NCBI GenBank assembly: GCA_030159075.1
Contig: BROG01000377.1
Location: 552,001 to 616,000 of the forward strand
Reading direction: 5' to 3'
DNA: 64,000 nt
Origin: Atrina japonica
Taxonomy: Eukaryota; Mollusca; Bivalvia; Pterioida; Pinnidae
Below the pieces are notes generated by a model. That model was not told the origin of the DNA, did no database searches, and worked only from the letters and a program-made list of their open reading frames with translations. Position 1 is the stretch's first letter. Every line of letters starts with the position of its first letter. A program made the position numbers and the translations under genes. Positions 31,401 through 44,477 of this stretch are shown one piece after another.

Positions 31401-33040
31401 TAATAAAGTATAACAAAATTTGACCATTTTTATGTCCCAGGCCAAAAATATTATTATTTCAAATTTTGTATGAGTCTTTACATATTTTCTGTTTTTGTGG
31501 CTGTAATATACAGTGAAGAAACACAAATAAGATTTTTTCCAAGTCATAAAACATGCATTCTTTTTTTAATTTAATATCATTAACTTCAACAATGCATTTT
31601 GGATTATGTCCCTTGACAAAGTCAGTATATTTTAATTTTGAAATAAAATAAAAAAACAATTATGTTAGTTGTTTGAAAAATAATATTAAAAAGACCACCA
31701 AAAGCACAAATTTGCTGTTTGATTACAAAATAAACGTAATTTAATAAATGTATTTATGTCCCAAATTTTAATGTCCGTCCTGTTGGCAAACAAAGTTAAA
31801 TCCAGATGAAGCTTTCCTTGTTATGTTTGTGTCGAGTACCCATAGTGCACCTATTGCTGCATCCTTTCCTGTTTGCAACCATATAACAAGAAAACATATT
31901 TGAAACCACGACATTAAATCCACAAACATCATAGGAAATAGACTTAAAATGTCACTTTTGTAATGTCAATGCTGTTTGAATGATACACATGGAACACGTA
32001 TGTATTTGCATTTTTATTTCAAAATTGATAAAATATGCACATGGGTGAGACTTACATATAAACACTAAGAAAAGAGAGGAAGATGCACCTGTTATTTACA
32101 GCTTGCTTTGCAAAACATGTTTAATGTAATGTTACTGTCTGTGCTGTTATCTATCTATTTAGTAACATTATGGACAAAACTTGAAATTCAACCCACAAAT
32201 TGTTTCCAATGCATTTGTTTGAGAGATTAATTAAAACACTAATATGTCTACTTAAGCATCAAATCCATTACATATGTCTTCACTTGTACGCTTTTTTCTT
32301 TTGTTATCTTTTCAAATTCAGTAACAGTACATACATGTGTAGTTCATTCAGTTTTAAGAATTGTTTTCATATTGAGGTTTCGGAAAATATGCTATCAAAC
32401 TATTTGTCTGGCATTTTTATAAGTGCGCAACATTAAAAAACATCGAGATTAATTATTAATATACTTTGATGGGCAGGATTGTCCATAATGTTATCATATT
32501 CCTTTCTGTTACCAAAATGTCTGTCCTATTACCCGGTTTTTTTTTAATTTTAACATCTGTTTCATATTTATTGTTAAAAAGTTAACTTTCATGATATAAA
32601 AACATATCTCTGTGAATATCTGTAGTACTTTGAGGTTTGTTTTCCTGTTTTTCGTCCTACATTTGCTCATCCAAGGTATTGAAACGTATCGGTAAAATGT
32701 CTATCTCCTTATTGCCATTTATATCGTCCATGTGTTTAGTTTTCAGTTTCATTCGATCATTTATACTTGAAACCATTGAAATATCACATGAATATTCAAT
32801 TATAATGGGTTGTCTTTGTGTTAATTATATTATTTCATATGTTAACAGTCGGGACAATGCACTAATTATGTTTATATATTTGTTGCTATGGCAACCAAGC
32901 GGGTAGGAATTACGAATTTCAAACGTTACTTTTGCACTCACGATGATTCCTTTTACAAGTTCAGATATTAAAATGGTTAATTTATTTATGTGTTTTTCTT
33001 GCTGTTTTTACACATGAAAATGGACATAAACTGGCAATGA

Positions 33041-33142
<102 letters not shown>

Positions 33143-33320
33143 CAAATGTTAGTATATATTAAAGAACAAAAATATCCCAGTGTTTTCTGAATATTTAGGC
33201 AATATCTGATTACTGTCCTAAAGTATTAATGTATAAAAATCCATCACCAAGAAAAGCTAATTTATGATTGGATATAGCAAGGATATGAAAGGCAAAATGT
33301 TTCATTTATACGGATATTCG

Positions 33321-33650
33321 TTTAAAGGGGCATAAGCTTGTTTTTTCTAAAAGAAAAATTATCTTTCCTTTTTTACTACCAGAATTGATATAAAAAAACA
33401 AAAGAGATATACACAGGCGCAAAAATTCCTAAAAGTCCTATATATTTTGTGAAAATTGCTTGAGAAACACCGTTTGGCAACCTTACTATCTCTGTATGAT
33501 TGCCACACTGTCACAAAATATATAGGAATATAAGATTTTTATGCCTGTGTATAGCTTTTATTTGTTATTGTATAACATCATCATGTACAGGAAGTAAAAG
33601 TAGACAAAAATCGAAATAATTATTTTTGGAAATAATAATATCCCTTTAAA
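33321..33650. mobile_element. Palindromic MITE family M3, copy 2
   Basis: The ends tttaaaggggcat and tccctttaaa, and the internal arms (agatatacacaggcgcaaaa / ttttatgcctgtgtatagct; tatattttgtgaaaatt / tcacaaaatatatagg), are inverted repeats. About 330 bp, non-coding. Confidence 0.8.
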
Positions 33651-33701
33651 ACTGAAAAAAAAAAAACATTTTTATTTTACGCCATCTTTCTGTGTATTTT
33701 A

Positions 33702-33920
33702 GGCCTCCGTGGTCGAGTGGTTAGCGCATCGCGCTTTAAACAATGAAGTTCCATTATAAACTCAGCTGATTTTTATGAGAAAGTTTGTCAGTTTACTTGC
33801 GGAAGGCCGGTGGTCTCTTCTCGGGTACATTGTAACCGGTTTCTCTCCTCCAGCATTAAAAACTGGTCGCCACAATATAACTGAAAAATTGTTGAATGTG
33901 TCGTAAAAACAATCTGTGTA
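33702..33920 (+). mobile_element. SINE-B copy with tRNA-like head
   Basis: Head gcctccgtggtcgagtggttagcgcatcgcgctttaaa (36 nt, given here as gcctccgtggtcgagtgg + ttagcgcatcgcgctt) carries an A-box-like tggtcgagtgg as in class II (Leu/Ser) tRNAs. The SINE-B body and an attgttgaatgtgtcgtaaa tail follow. Confidence 0.75.
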
Positions 33921-34021
33921 TTTAAGTAGGTATGCAATAACTAATATTTTGTATTGAAGAATTATATCAGTGATTGTTGTTTCAGAAAGAACTAAAATCA
34001 TTATACTATCTTCCAAATATG

Positions 34022-34957
34022 TGTAACGTTTCACCCTAGCGTGAACTACACACGCACACACGGGAGAGTCACAAATATAAACAAACACGGGTTCGACTGC
34101 CCCTTTCGGTTGCAGATTCCTATAAATGCCGACCGGCTAACTCCTTCAGAAAATAAAACGACAATTAAATTGACTTTAGACACTAGAACATTTATTACAA
34201 AATAAATAAGAATCAAAATACAAAGACAACACAAAATCGAAGTGGTGACAAAATTAACAGGACTAAAATTACCTGTCCGAAGGTCTAAGCCTAGGGACAC
34301 TTGAACACTGAACACGTGAAAAACCGGTCACATACCGGAATATGTTTTACTGGCCACACATTGCCAAATAAAAACCCGTCAAAGTAAAATATTAACACTT
34401 ATTCATATTTCAATCTTCCTCAAAAAATAAAGTATGAAAATGAATAGTAACTATTTTTACTTAACCCAAACTATTTCACAAGCGCCCCGTGCCCCGTGTC
34501 AGACCGACGACAAAAGTTACCACTTTAGAAAATTATAATATAAATTAACAAAAACATTAAAACATACTAAAGATACGTGAAAACACACACGACTAGTGTC
34601 CAAAATAGTCATTTAAGGTGGTTGAAGCAAATGATGGCAACAGACAGGAAGGATTGGAAATGATATAAAAATGAAGTTCACCTCACACGAACATATCAGT
34701 ATGACGAAGAAAGGGAAATAGAGAGCGTAACATTGTGTCACATGTGTTTTATAATTGTAACACTTTACGGAAGTACCCGAATAACTTAACGAGCCAATAA
34801 AATTCACAGAAAAGTACCTCCGAAGACACAATGTAATCAAGCGGAACCTGTCGAAGCTTGCTATATTAAAATTGTTAAATGAGGTTAGTACAGTTAAAGT
34901 TAGGTAATTAGAAAATAAATGAGAAAGAAATAAAATTATAATAAAGTACATGTCACA
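34022..34957 (-). repeat. 3' LTR of the non-autonomous element
   Basis: 936 bp. An AATAAA on the minus strand (34196-34191) would end transcripts in the last fifth of the LTR. An 89-codon ORF (34315-34046) is present identically in both LTRs but has no motif. Confidence 0.9.
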
Positions 34958-37326
34958 TTCCTCTCCACTACCTGAAAGTCACGACCCTGTGACTTAAAAT
35001 TTTGACACACAAAAAAAAAATAATAATAATTATAGAAAATTTCAAATATTGTTTCAAACTTAAATTTAAGTCTGTTGCCATCGATGAATAAAAAAAAATA
35101 TGATGAAGATGAAAATTTATATGAGCAGACTAGATAATTTTAATTACGGGAAATACTGAGTATTTCAATAATGAGATACCATTACAGGTGTATTTCAACT
35201 ATATTATATACTAACTTCCACAGTTGAAATATATTTAAATTAAAAAACTTCAGTAAGAACGGTTCCTTTCAAAAGAAGAACCACCTCATATACCAACTCT
35301 CAAAATTAACAAGAAAAGTGCAGTAAAGCTGATTACACCTAGGCTCCATCATAAAAACCTAATTACAAAGATGAGGTGATTATGCAAAAAGTTAAAGTTA
35401 CACAAAACATGACAAAACAAATCAAGAATGTTTTCATAAAATTACGCTGAAAATAAAAGAATTACATTGAAAGATTTCTATGTGTGAGGTGAAAAGAAAG
35501 GAATTTTTGCTCGAGGGATGATACATAATAAAATAAGTTCAAAGAAGCCCAGTAAACCATGGCACAAGCTTATGACGAACATTTTACCTAGTTTTAACTT
35601 ACAAAATTTAGCATGTTCAGTGAGATAACCGATTTATCATCAAGCCACCCCAGCTATAAACTTGAAAAAATATAATAAGTAAAATTGAACGAATTTAATC
35701 AAAGATTATATAAAACATTAAATGAACTCAAGTGACCAATCACCAGAAACAGCAAGAAAGTACATTTTTACAGTAAAATGTTGATCCTGAGTGAGAATAA
35801 CCGATTTATCATCAAGCTAATCTCAATCAAGAGAAGCAAAACCCTCAAACCATAGGAAGTTCTCGAAGCCCCAGTGACCAGCCATCAGAGTCCTTTAAAT
35901 TGCTTGTACCATGACCTGGGTTTCTAATATATTAAGGGGTACCACTGGTCTAAAATTTACCAGCTGAATATAAAATCTAATCACAATGTAACACATTAAG
36001 CCTAAATGTCCATTGTTTTCAAATGCCCAACTACACATGTATACATCCTTGAATGTTAATCGCGATCTGGATCGAATTCTAGGCACAATAGAATTCTAGC
36101 AACGGCAATTTTGTCCAAATCTGGAATCCCATAATTAATTGAACATAACCATGGCAAACTCGAACTTTGTCCTTTAAGGCACATCAGTCCATAGTCCTGG
36201 TGTCCTTGCGACACAACTATGATAATGTCCTTGAGGGTACAATATAGAATCTCCACAATTAGGATTCAACATCAAGTCCTCCAGAAAATGGATCAAATAT
36301 ATTTGATACAGAAATCACAACAGCGTAATGCGAAACTGCATGGCTCATTATAATATTGCAATTATGGCACAAACATCCATCCATAAAAATGTACAACAGT
36401 CAATTCCAACTCGAAACCGGCTTAATATCAATGGAAATTTCATAAGTTCATTAATTGGGCATTTGTAACTAATATTTACTGAAATACAATTACATAAGAA
36501 CATATTGAGAAAATTTAAGATAAATCATATAAACCAGAACGCATCCACTCAGGTGGTTTACGTACTCGTCCAGTGGCACCCCTAGGTGAACTATTTATCC
36601 CATTACATACACAATACACATTTAACAAAACAAAAATGAATACCTTTCTGCTCTATTCCCCTGAACCTCAAAATAAAATTAAAAACCCTACACATGAGAT
36701 TTTCACAATACTGTAAAAATCCCCCTCCTCTACCTGAAGGACAGACCAACCCAAGAATTGAGGTGAAAACCCATATCCATTCCAATTCATGTCTGTTGCC
36801 ACCATCCTGCCATTAATTAAAAACAATCCAGTCAATCTCCCTATCCAAAACATTAATTAGCCTACATCATATTCAAGTCAGACATAAAAAATTGAATTGA
36901 TGCAGACCAACTCAGATTTAGATAATTAAAATATTAGTTTCAATGTCAAACGACAACACTATTAAATTCTGAAAAAAAACTCTCAAAGTAACAGAATTCA
37001 TTGAAGTACTGAATAACTAAACATAAATCTGAAAAGCAACATCTTGACTACTACTTATGTACAGTACTGTAGTACCTGACCGACTTACATTGGAGTTCTA
37101 AAAATAACTCGAACGACGATCAAATGAAAACACAGCACCGGCAATTTAAAGTCTCTGAAGTTTACAAAATTAAACCTTTTAAACTTATCTAAATAGACCA
37201 AAGTGAACCATACTACTAGGCCAGGACTTGCCAGACCCTACTACGAGTGCAACAAACAAAACCGCTATGCCGGTGATTTAAAAGTTACCAAAAAAAATTA
37301 TAAATTTAGAATTTTAATAGACCGGG

Positions 37327-37344
37327 GCCCCACGTTGGGCGCCA
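37327..37344 (-). promoter_or_regulatory. Primer-binding site (tRNA-Lys type)
   Basis: The minus strand reads TGGCGCCCAACGTGGGGC, 18 bases complementary to the 3' end of tRNA-Lys(1,2), three bases inside the 5' LTR. Confidence 0.88.
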
Positions 37345-37347
37345 AAT

Positions 37348-38324
37348 TGTAACGTTTCACCCTAGCGTGAACTACACACGCACACACGGGAGAGTCACAA
37401 ATATAAACAAACACGGGTTCGACTGCCCCTTTCGGTTGCAGATTCCTATAAATGCCGACCGGCTAACTCCTTCAGAAAATAAAACGACAATTAAATTGAC
37501 TTTAGACACTAGAACATTTATTACAAAATAAATAAGAATCAAAATACAAAGACAACACAAAATCGAAGTGGTGACAAAATTAACAGGACTAAAATTACCT
37601 GTCCGAAGGTCTAAGCCTAGGGACACTTGAACACTGAACACGTGAAAAACCGGTCACATACCGGAATATGTTTTACTGGCCACACATTGCCAAATAAAAA
37701 CCCGTCAAAGTAAAATATTAACACTTATTCATATTTCAATCTTCCTCAAAAAATAAAGTATGAAAATGAATAGTAATTATTTTTACTTAACCCAAACTAT
37801 TTCACAAGCGCCTCGTGCCCCGTGTCAGACCGACGACAAAAGTTACCACTTTAGAAAATTATAATATAAATTAACAAAAACATTAAAACATACTAAAGAT
37901 ACGTGAAACACACACGACTAGTGTCCAAAATAGTCATTTAAGGTGGTTGAAGCAAATGATGGCAACAGACAGGAAGGATTGGAAATGATATAAAAATGAA
38001 GTTCACCTCACACGAACATATCAGTATGACGAAGAAAGGGAAATAGAGAGCGTAACATTGTGTCACATGTGTTTTATAATTGTAACACTTTCCGGAAGTA
38101 CCCGAATAACTTAACGAGCCAATAAAATTCACAGAAAAGTACCTCCGAAGACACAATGTAATCAAGCGGAACCTGTCTAAGCTTGCTATATTAAAATTGT
38201 TAAATGAGGTTAGTACTGTTAAAGTTAGGTAATTAGAAAATAAATGAGAAAGAAATAAAATTATAATAAACTAAACGATAGATCAAAGAAAAAAATATCA
38301 GCAAGAATAGACAGGTTCGTCACA
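37348..38324 (-). repeat. 5' LTR of the non-autonomous element
   Basis: 977 bp. Matches the other LTR from 37348 to 38270; the last stretch (38271-38318) is unrelated to the 6 bases in that place in the 3' LTR, before the shared end gtcaca. Confidence 0.9.
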
Positions 38325-39317
38325 TATGTATGTTGATGCACAGCCACTTACCACAAAGTTTATAGACGTTATCGTGATTTGCTATGTATTACATATAAAA
38401 CCATATTTAAAAAAATATTGTGAAGCCATTTCTTATCGCATTTCAGTAGGATTTTCACTGTTAAACAAAGAATTGGGTATAGTTTCATTATATATGTAAC
38501 AAAGTGAAAGGCTTTATACTTAGGTTCTGTTTCTAGATTTTATTTAAAATTTCCACACACATGGTTAATCTTGAGCAGTACTAACAAAGACCAGTAACTC
38601 TTTCTGCCAATCTTGTCGCCGATATAAATTACAAACATTTAAGCACGGTATTTATTCACAAAATCAAAAGGAGGGAAAGAATATCATTTGTTAATATCAT
38701 GAAGATATAAACCAATGAGAAAGCTAATAGAAAAGAACCAGTAAATTTACAAAGAAAGTACTCAGCAACTCAATCCATATGCGCAGTAGAACTAAAATTT
38801 GCTCTAGGGCATTGGACTGACCGTCGACAAAGATAATTGATCTAATGATTAAATCCTACACAATCAATAATCAATACAATACAGACATTTAAACGTAATT
38901 AAACATTCACTTCCCCACGTATATTTTTATTTTAATTTTCCGATCTAGAAATTAAAAAATGTATCAATTTAAACAAAAGTTTTTTTTAATGAAAATCCGT
39001 TCTTTGTGTAAGTAAAACTGTGATATCTAATTGTGACTTTTTGTTTAAATTGTCAATTTTTTAAAATTACAAATTACAAAATTACCTCCAAATAATAAAA
39101 AAACATGTTTAACAGTGAAAAGTCTATTCAAATGCGCAAAGAAATGGCTTCACAATATTGCTTTGAAAAAATGTGATTTGGTATGAAATATATAGTAAAA
39201 ATGATCAAGTCTATGAACATTTGGCAAGTGGCTGTAAGTCGCATTTGAAGATGCACGTATACGGTTTTTTTTCGAGAAGACTTTATTTTCTACCCTTGAT
39301 ATACTAGTCTACCTATG

Positions 39318-42300
39318 CTAGCACACATGCGACAGCAAATTATGCACCATTGCTTTTATAATAAATTCTGGTGGATGAATATCGCCATTTTCACAAGCCA
39401 CCGTCATATCCCATTCGTTAAGATATATAACACGGTCATGTAAGCCAGAAAATTCTTCAAATAAAATCTGAAAATTCAGACTTTGAATAAAGTCATGTGG
39501 TTCTACGTTTTTCACGTGCACCACAGCATGCGGTCCTTTGATAAAAATATTCACATTTGGCGCCCTAGCTAAAAGTAATTCGACTTCATGTCTGGCGTTT
39601 TTCACGTGCTCTCGGTAGGTATATGGTGGTAGTCTAGATGTGTGAAAATGCCAGTGTAACACAACAATGGCGTGACTTCCGGTTGGAATTTCTCGTAACT
39701 TAGCAGCCACAGAATGTAAATCTTTAACACTTTCTTTGTGATCAGAATACATTGGCAGTTCATGAGGCGACCAAGAGACTGAAATATTAAGGTCTCTATC
39801 CAAAGCATGGGAGTATTTTTTATAGCTTGAAAATTTGATTTTTTTCCAGTTTCCAACATCAATGACCAGTTTCAGTTGTTGTGTCAAATAAACAAACCAT
39901 TGTCTGGTCGTGGAATCACCAAGTAGTATAACTGATTTATTCCTTAAGCAATCACGAAGGATTACTCCCTCTGGTGGCAGAATATTTTTACAATTTAAAG
40001 AATGCCAAGTGTTCTTAAAGAAAAATCCGACCGGCGTTTTGTCATGCCAAGAGAGATGTTTTGGACGTTCGTGACACGTGAATTTGGGATCAGATACCAG
40101 GTGACCTGAAACACAGATTATAAACGTAATTTAAATGTACACAATTACGTATTCATACGTATCATATGCTAACAAGTAATTCTAAAAATAAGTTAATATT
40201 CAGAGCGCTTAGTTTATCAAATTTAATCATTATTGAAGAGAAATTCAATTTACGTGATTTTAGTTTTAAAAAAGAAACAAAAAGACACTGAATGAGAAAC
40301 AATTGTCCGTGAATAAAATTGCAATTATATACGTGTATCTCTAAATATGATGTATGGAAAAATTAATCTTCACTTTTAAAAATGTGAAACAAAATTACAT
40401 TTTTATCATTTACCTTTTATTATTGTAACAGACAACGGATTAGCCAGGTACATGTGTTTGTGATTCCTGAAACAAAAATAATCTGTTTAAATTTTGTTTC
40501 TAAAATCCTAATGATGTGATATAAACTGCAAATTTTAACGCCAAAAATCTGTTTAAATTTTGTTTCTAAAATCCTAATGATGTCATATAAATTGAAATTT
40601 TTAACACCAGAAAAGAAGCTTAATAATTTTTCATACACGACAATAGTTTTGGTATCCCTTTGCGTCCTGTCAATGAAATTTTAATAGGATGATGACGTCA
40701 CAAGCTCTGGGTGACGTGTCACAAATTTCGACCTATGCAGTTTAAGTGTCCTAAAATGCTTTTCCCTCGCGGTAACTCTAGGTTACGTTTGATTGTCATT
40801 CAAAAGATCCCGAACTTTACCTTCATTCGTCGGGCGAGAATCAGTCACTACCTTTTCACAGATTGTTTAGGTATGTTACGGTCTGATAATCGAAACCGGT
40901 GTCTGGCGCTTTTGCTTCATATGGTCCATACTGGACCTTCCCGATATCGGAGTAAAATCTTAAATACTAGTGCTTGCGACCACGTCATCTGTCAATCAGT
41001 ATAGAAAAACAGAACAATTAATAAATTGTATGCTATTGGATTGTTGGCACGCCACGTTATCAGGAACCACCTGTGATGAATAAATAAACCACTGAAGACA
41101 AAAAAAACAAACAAAACAGGTGATAAACTGTAGTCGCTATTGGCAAAATGGTTTAAAAAGCGATACTGATCTGAGGTCAATAGCCGGCTAGGACCAGTAG
41201 CCGGCTATGGTGTGATTTCGTCTTTGTTATGTACCACGACAATATATTTTTCTTCTGTTTGAAAGCAATGTCCAATATGTCATGATTTATCTAAAAGTAA
41301 AAATCACAAAATTGTGTTCTATTCGTGTACAATAGCCGGCTATTGGTTCTAGATTGTTGCTTGTCCCCGACCAATACCGATCAACATCATAACATAATAG
41401 CTAGGTTCTATCACATGTGTGCAATACCATATATATGGCATGAAAGTAAGACATTGTCGATGAAAGCCTGGCTCCATAAAACTTAAGACATTCATGAGTC
41501 AAAAAGTGGGCTCAACATCTGACTGGCTGAGCAAGCTATATTGAGTATACTCTCAAACTTAAGTGAATTTTCAAATATAACGTTACTAGGTCTAGGGTAT
41601 TTATCTCATGGATCAAGCTATGTATGAGACAATTACCTACCTAAGAAACTCACGCATCAACTTTGATTTTAGTAAGGTATTTGATTTTGCCCTGGAATAA
41701 TAAGCCCAGTCCTCACATCTGAAGTTGCCATCTTCCGGTAGTCCGCAATACCATGATATCCCATAATTCCTTTCTGTAAAATTGCACACTTCCTTATACG
41801 ATTTTATATTTGGTATAGTTGTACATTTTGTGATTTCAGTTTTATTTGATTTGGAATTTTTGAAATATCCATATATGTGATACCATATTCCGTTTTCCAT
41901 AACATAATTCATGTATATTCCAACCTGTTCCTTCGTGTTTGCTATTGAAGTTTTAATCGTTGCCTTGCCTTTCCAGAAAGCTTTAAGTACACCAGTGTAA
42001 GACCCATTACCATGATCAATTACATAACCGGATGTACTGGCATCTAGACGATCATTTGACATCCATACACGAAGTATGTCACCTCCTGTCTTTATGTCCT
42101 TATTCCATCCATCCTTTAGTTGAATCTTGACTCGTATTTCATCCCCGACATCAAATACAGACCTGCTATTCTCCAACATGACTGAAGACGTATTTGGATT
42201 CGGTAACTGTAACAAATTGTGTACTGTTTTGAAAGCCATGTACTCTTTTAACCTCAGATAAACATTTGTAGAATCAGTGCTGAATATTCCACTCTCTGGA

Positions 42301-44477
42301 ACACCAGGGGACACAACGCGCGGTCTGTGCTCAATAGAATTGTATTGTAATATACAACCGTTGTTCGCATCTAGCAACCGAATGTATTTCATGACTGGGC
42401 TAGTTTGACGTTTTCTGAAAAAGTTTAAAAAAAGAAAATGTCTAGTATCAGTATATGCATCAGATGAACTTTCAAACCTTATTACCCGACACCATCGTAA
42501 TCAGTTTCAATTTTCAAGTTCAAATCAACAATTTGGATTTCACGTAAATTTTCCATCGTTTATTGCTTGAAATAATGAATTATTATCTGAAGTAAAACCT
42601 GGAATATTTAACAAGAGTACATTCTAAACGACTAAGTGGCTCGTTGTTTTGCAAAAAACAAATTTCGCTCAAAGCTGATCAAAACCTAAGATAAAAAGAA
42701 CTTTAATGTTCATTCTATTTGGTGTTACACAGGTATTTATTTCATAAAAGCGTAGGTAAATAATCAGTAATAACCGACTACGTTTCAACTGTACAACAAA
42801 ATAAGTAGAATATGTTTTTTATGAATATACTTTTCTCGATTTGTGGCTCATTGGTTTGAGGGTTTTCACCTTTAACAGCGTTGTGTTTGTTTGCATAGTA
42901 TTTTTAGGCACAATCAACAAACTTTCAGCTATATGGTGGCAGCCAGTTTTTAATGGTGGAGGGGAGAACCCGGTTACAATATGCCCGGGAAGAGGCCACC
43001 GGTCTTCCGCAAGTAAATTGGCAGACTTTTACACAAGCACTTTAACTGTGTAATGCCACTTGTACAGCTCAGTCCCACGAGTCTTCCGTTGAATCACGAT
43101 TCATTATATTTGAATTTGACCGTGGACTCGCGGCGGGTGTGACTGTTACACGTGCAATGCTTACTCCTCTGTGGCACCTGATCCCACCTCTTAATATCCA
43201 GAGGTTCGCGTATGTCCAGAATTCACAAGATTTTTATATTGTATCATGAAGATTTATACTTTGGTACATGTGATGTTTGTATCATATACTTGTTCCAGTC
43301 TTCTCGTTTCTCATTTCCTTTCCCACTGCTGGTGAACGGTTAAAGTTCCCGAGCATGTCTCAGGGATATATTTTTTCCCCAGTAACTGGTTTTCTGTACC
43401 AGTTGATAGTTATAAATCTTTCATAAATTTTGAATAGTAATGTTCTTTCAATAATGAACTCCTGAAAAAATAACATAGTTTTCCTATTGAGGTTGTCAAT
43501 CTTAAAAACTTTTGATAATATATTCAGATTTAATATTTAACCTTGTCTCATACTGCTTTTTCTATTTCTATGAAAGGAATATGACAAAACCGATTGTCTG
43601 GAGCATTAGTTTTTGCGTTTTAACAAACCTTTAACTTAGGCATTGGTTCTACCAAGAAAATTGGTCCCTTGTTTACATACACAAAAAGTCTACATTAGAT
43701 CATGGCAGAAATAACTATTTAATTTTCGGCACAACTAGATCAGCACTACGGTCAGTTATGTTTCTAACCAGAGAAAGGTTTACCTGTAAAACCCTATTTT
43801 GGTAAAAATAAAAGTTTTGTTTTGACTTTTAGATAGAAACCATTTGTGCCACTTTATCGGGGAAGGCATATACATAGTTCATGTATTTACATTATAAGTA
43901 TGTATATCTACCTCAACTTCGACAATAAAGAACAAACAAATAAAATCGTACATCTGATATTGGTATCTTTTAGAAAGCTATCATATATCTCTTTTCCAAT
44001 CTTCATTAAAGTTGTCCTTGTGTAAAGGTGTAAGGTTTTTATTTTAATACCATTAACCATTAACAAAGTAATCTTTGTGTGTGTGTCATTTTACTACAGT
44101 TTACACGTTTCAGTTATATGTTGGCCAATTTATAATGATGTAGAAGAGAGCCGCCCGGTTACAGTGTACCCGGGAAGAGATCCCTGGTCTATCCAAAGTA
44201 AACTCGAAAACTTTGTCACAACGTCAGCTTAGATTTCAGCGGGAATCAAATCCACACTAACAAGAGGTCAGTGACTTCGTGGTGTAAGACACAAGATTCT
44301 AAGCGTTTGGCAACGGAGAGAAACCTCTTAAAGGAGTTTGATTTATTAGATAATATCTTACCTTAGTTTTGGGAATTGTAATGAACCTGTGAAGATTAAC
44401 ATCCAAATAATTGCTACTAGCCCTACCAAGGTAATCAACAACATTCCTCTCAGTCTTGTTAATTTATCCATCTTCAT
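39318..44477 (-). CDS. NXPE family member-like type II membrane protein, copy A (576 aa)
   Basis: Exons on the minus strand are 44477-44362, 42414-41641, 40466-40414 and 40105-39318 (1731 nt including TAG). All splice sites are GT/AG and all phases close. Exon 1 gives a short basic cytoplasmic tail (MKMDKLTRLRG) and one transmembrane segment (LLITLVGLVAIIWMLIF). Exon 2 is the neurexophilin-like domain (SVFDVGDEI, GGDILRVWMSN, YVIDHGNGSYTG, WYCGLPEDGNFRC). Exon 4 is the PC-esterase/SGNH-like domain with the block-I motif ILLGDSTTRQWF (Ser about residue 379) and a C-terminal HPP motif followed by ...LSHVC. NXPE proteins of other animals have this same layout; their substrates are poorly known, so acyltransferase or esterase activity is an inference. 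A 29-nt 5' UTR follows an acceptor at 44507-44508, so a non-coding first exon lies upstream. An AATAAA lies about 30 bases past the stop (39282-39287). Confidence 0.9.
41178..41360. repeat. Cluster of tagccggcta palindromes in the NXPE-A intron
   Basis: aatagccggctagg, agtagccggctatgg and aatagccggctattgg occur within 170 bp, and one more tagccggcta is at about 1290. The outer two are partly inverted (ggtcaatagccgg / ccggctattggttc), hinting at a small fold-back element. Confidence 0.45.
42890..43050 (-). mobile_element. SINE-B copy, headless
   Basis: Inverted SINE-B tail and body (aatcaacaaactttcagctatatggtgg in two parts; cccgggaagaggccaccgg; cgcaagtaaattggcagac). It lies in intron 1 of NXPE copy A. 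Confidence 0.65.
43085..43290 (+). repeat. Penelope-like tail C copy
   Basis: Contains ggactcgcggcgggtgtgac, gcaatgcttactcctctgtg, cacctgatcccacctc and atccagaggttcgcgt. It lies in intron 1 of NXPE copy A, next to a SINE-B. Confidence 0.65.
44095..44325 (-). mobile_element. SINE-B copy, nearly full length
   Basis: Inverted order: tail (cacgtttcagttatatg), body (cggttacagtgtacccggga, agtaaactcgaaaactttgt, cgtcagcttagatttcagc) and tRNA-like head region (aatcaaatccacactaacaa, gtgacttcgtggtgtaagac). Close to the NXPE copy A exon 1 donor. Confidence 0.65.

Larger units (their letters stand above)
34022..38324 (-). mobile_element. Non-autonomous LTR retrotransposon (4.3 kb), recently inserted
   Basis: Two direct repeats (34022-34957 and 37348-38324) differ at only about six or seven positions over some 920 bp, plus one end block. 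On the minus strand the order is: 5' LTR, a 3-nt gap, primer-binding site TGGCGCCCAACGTGGGGC (37344-37327, the tRNA-Lys type), about 2.4 kb interior, a purine-rich tract (gtggagaggaa at 34968-34958), then the 3' LTR. LTRs start TGTGAC and end GTTACA. The 4-bp repeat tatg flanks the element (34018-34021 and 38325-38328). No gag, protease, RT or integrase was found in the interior, so it must be moved by another element's proteins (LARD-like). Confidence 0.93.

Noticed and set aside
32200..32906. Hydrophobic ORFs of 78 and 89 codons
   Set aside because: AT-rich sequence gives Phe/Ile/Leu-rich frames; no start context, splice sites or family motif support them.
34046..34315. 89-codon ORF present identically in both LTRs (and at 37372-37641)
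   Set aside because: Identity follows from LTR duplication. It lies across the predicted end of the transcript, has no known motif and is only a hydrophobic, low-complexity reading.
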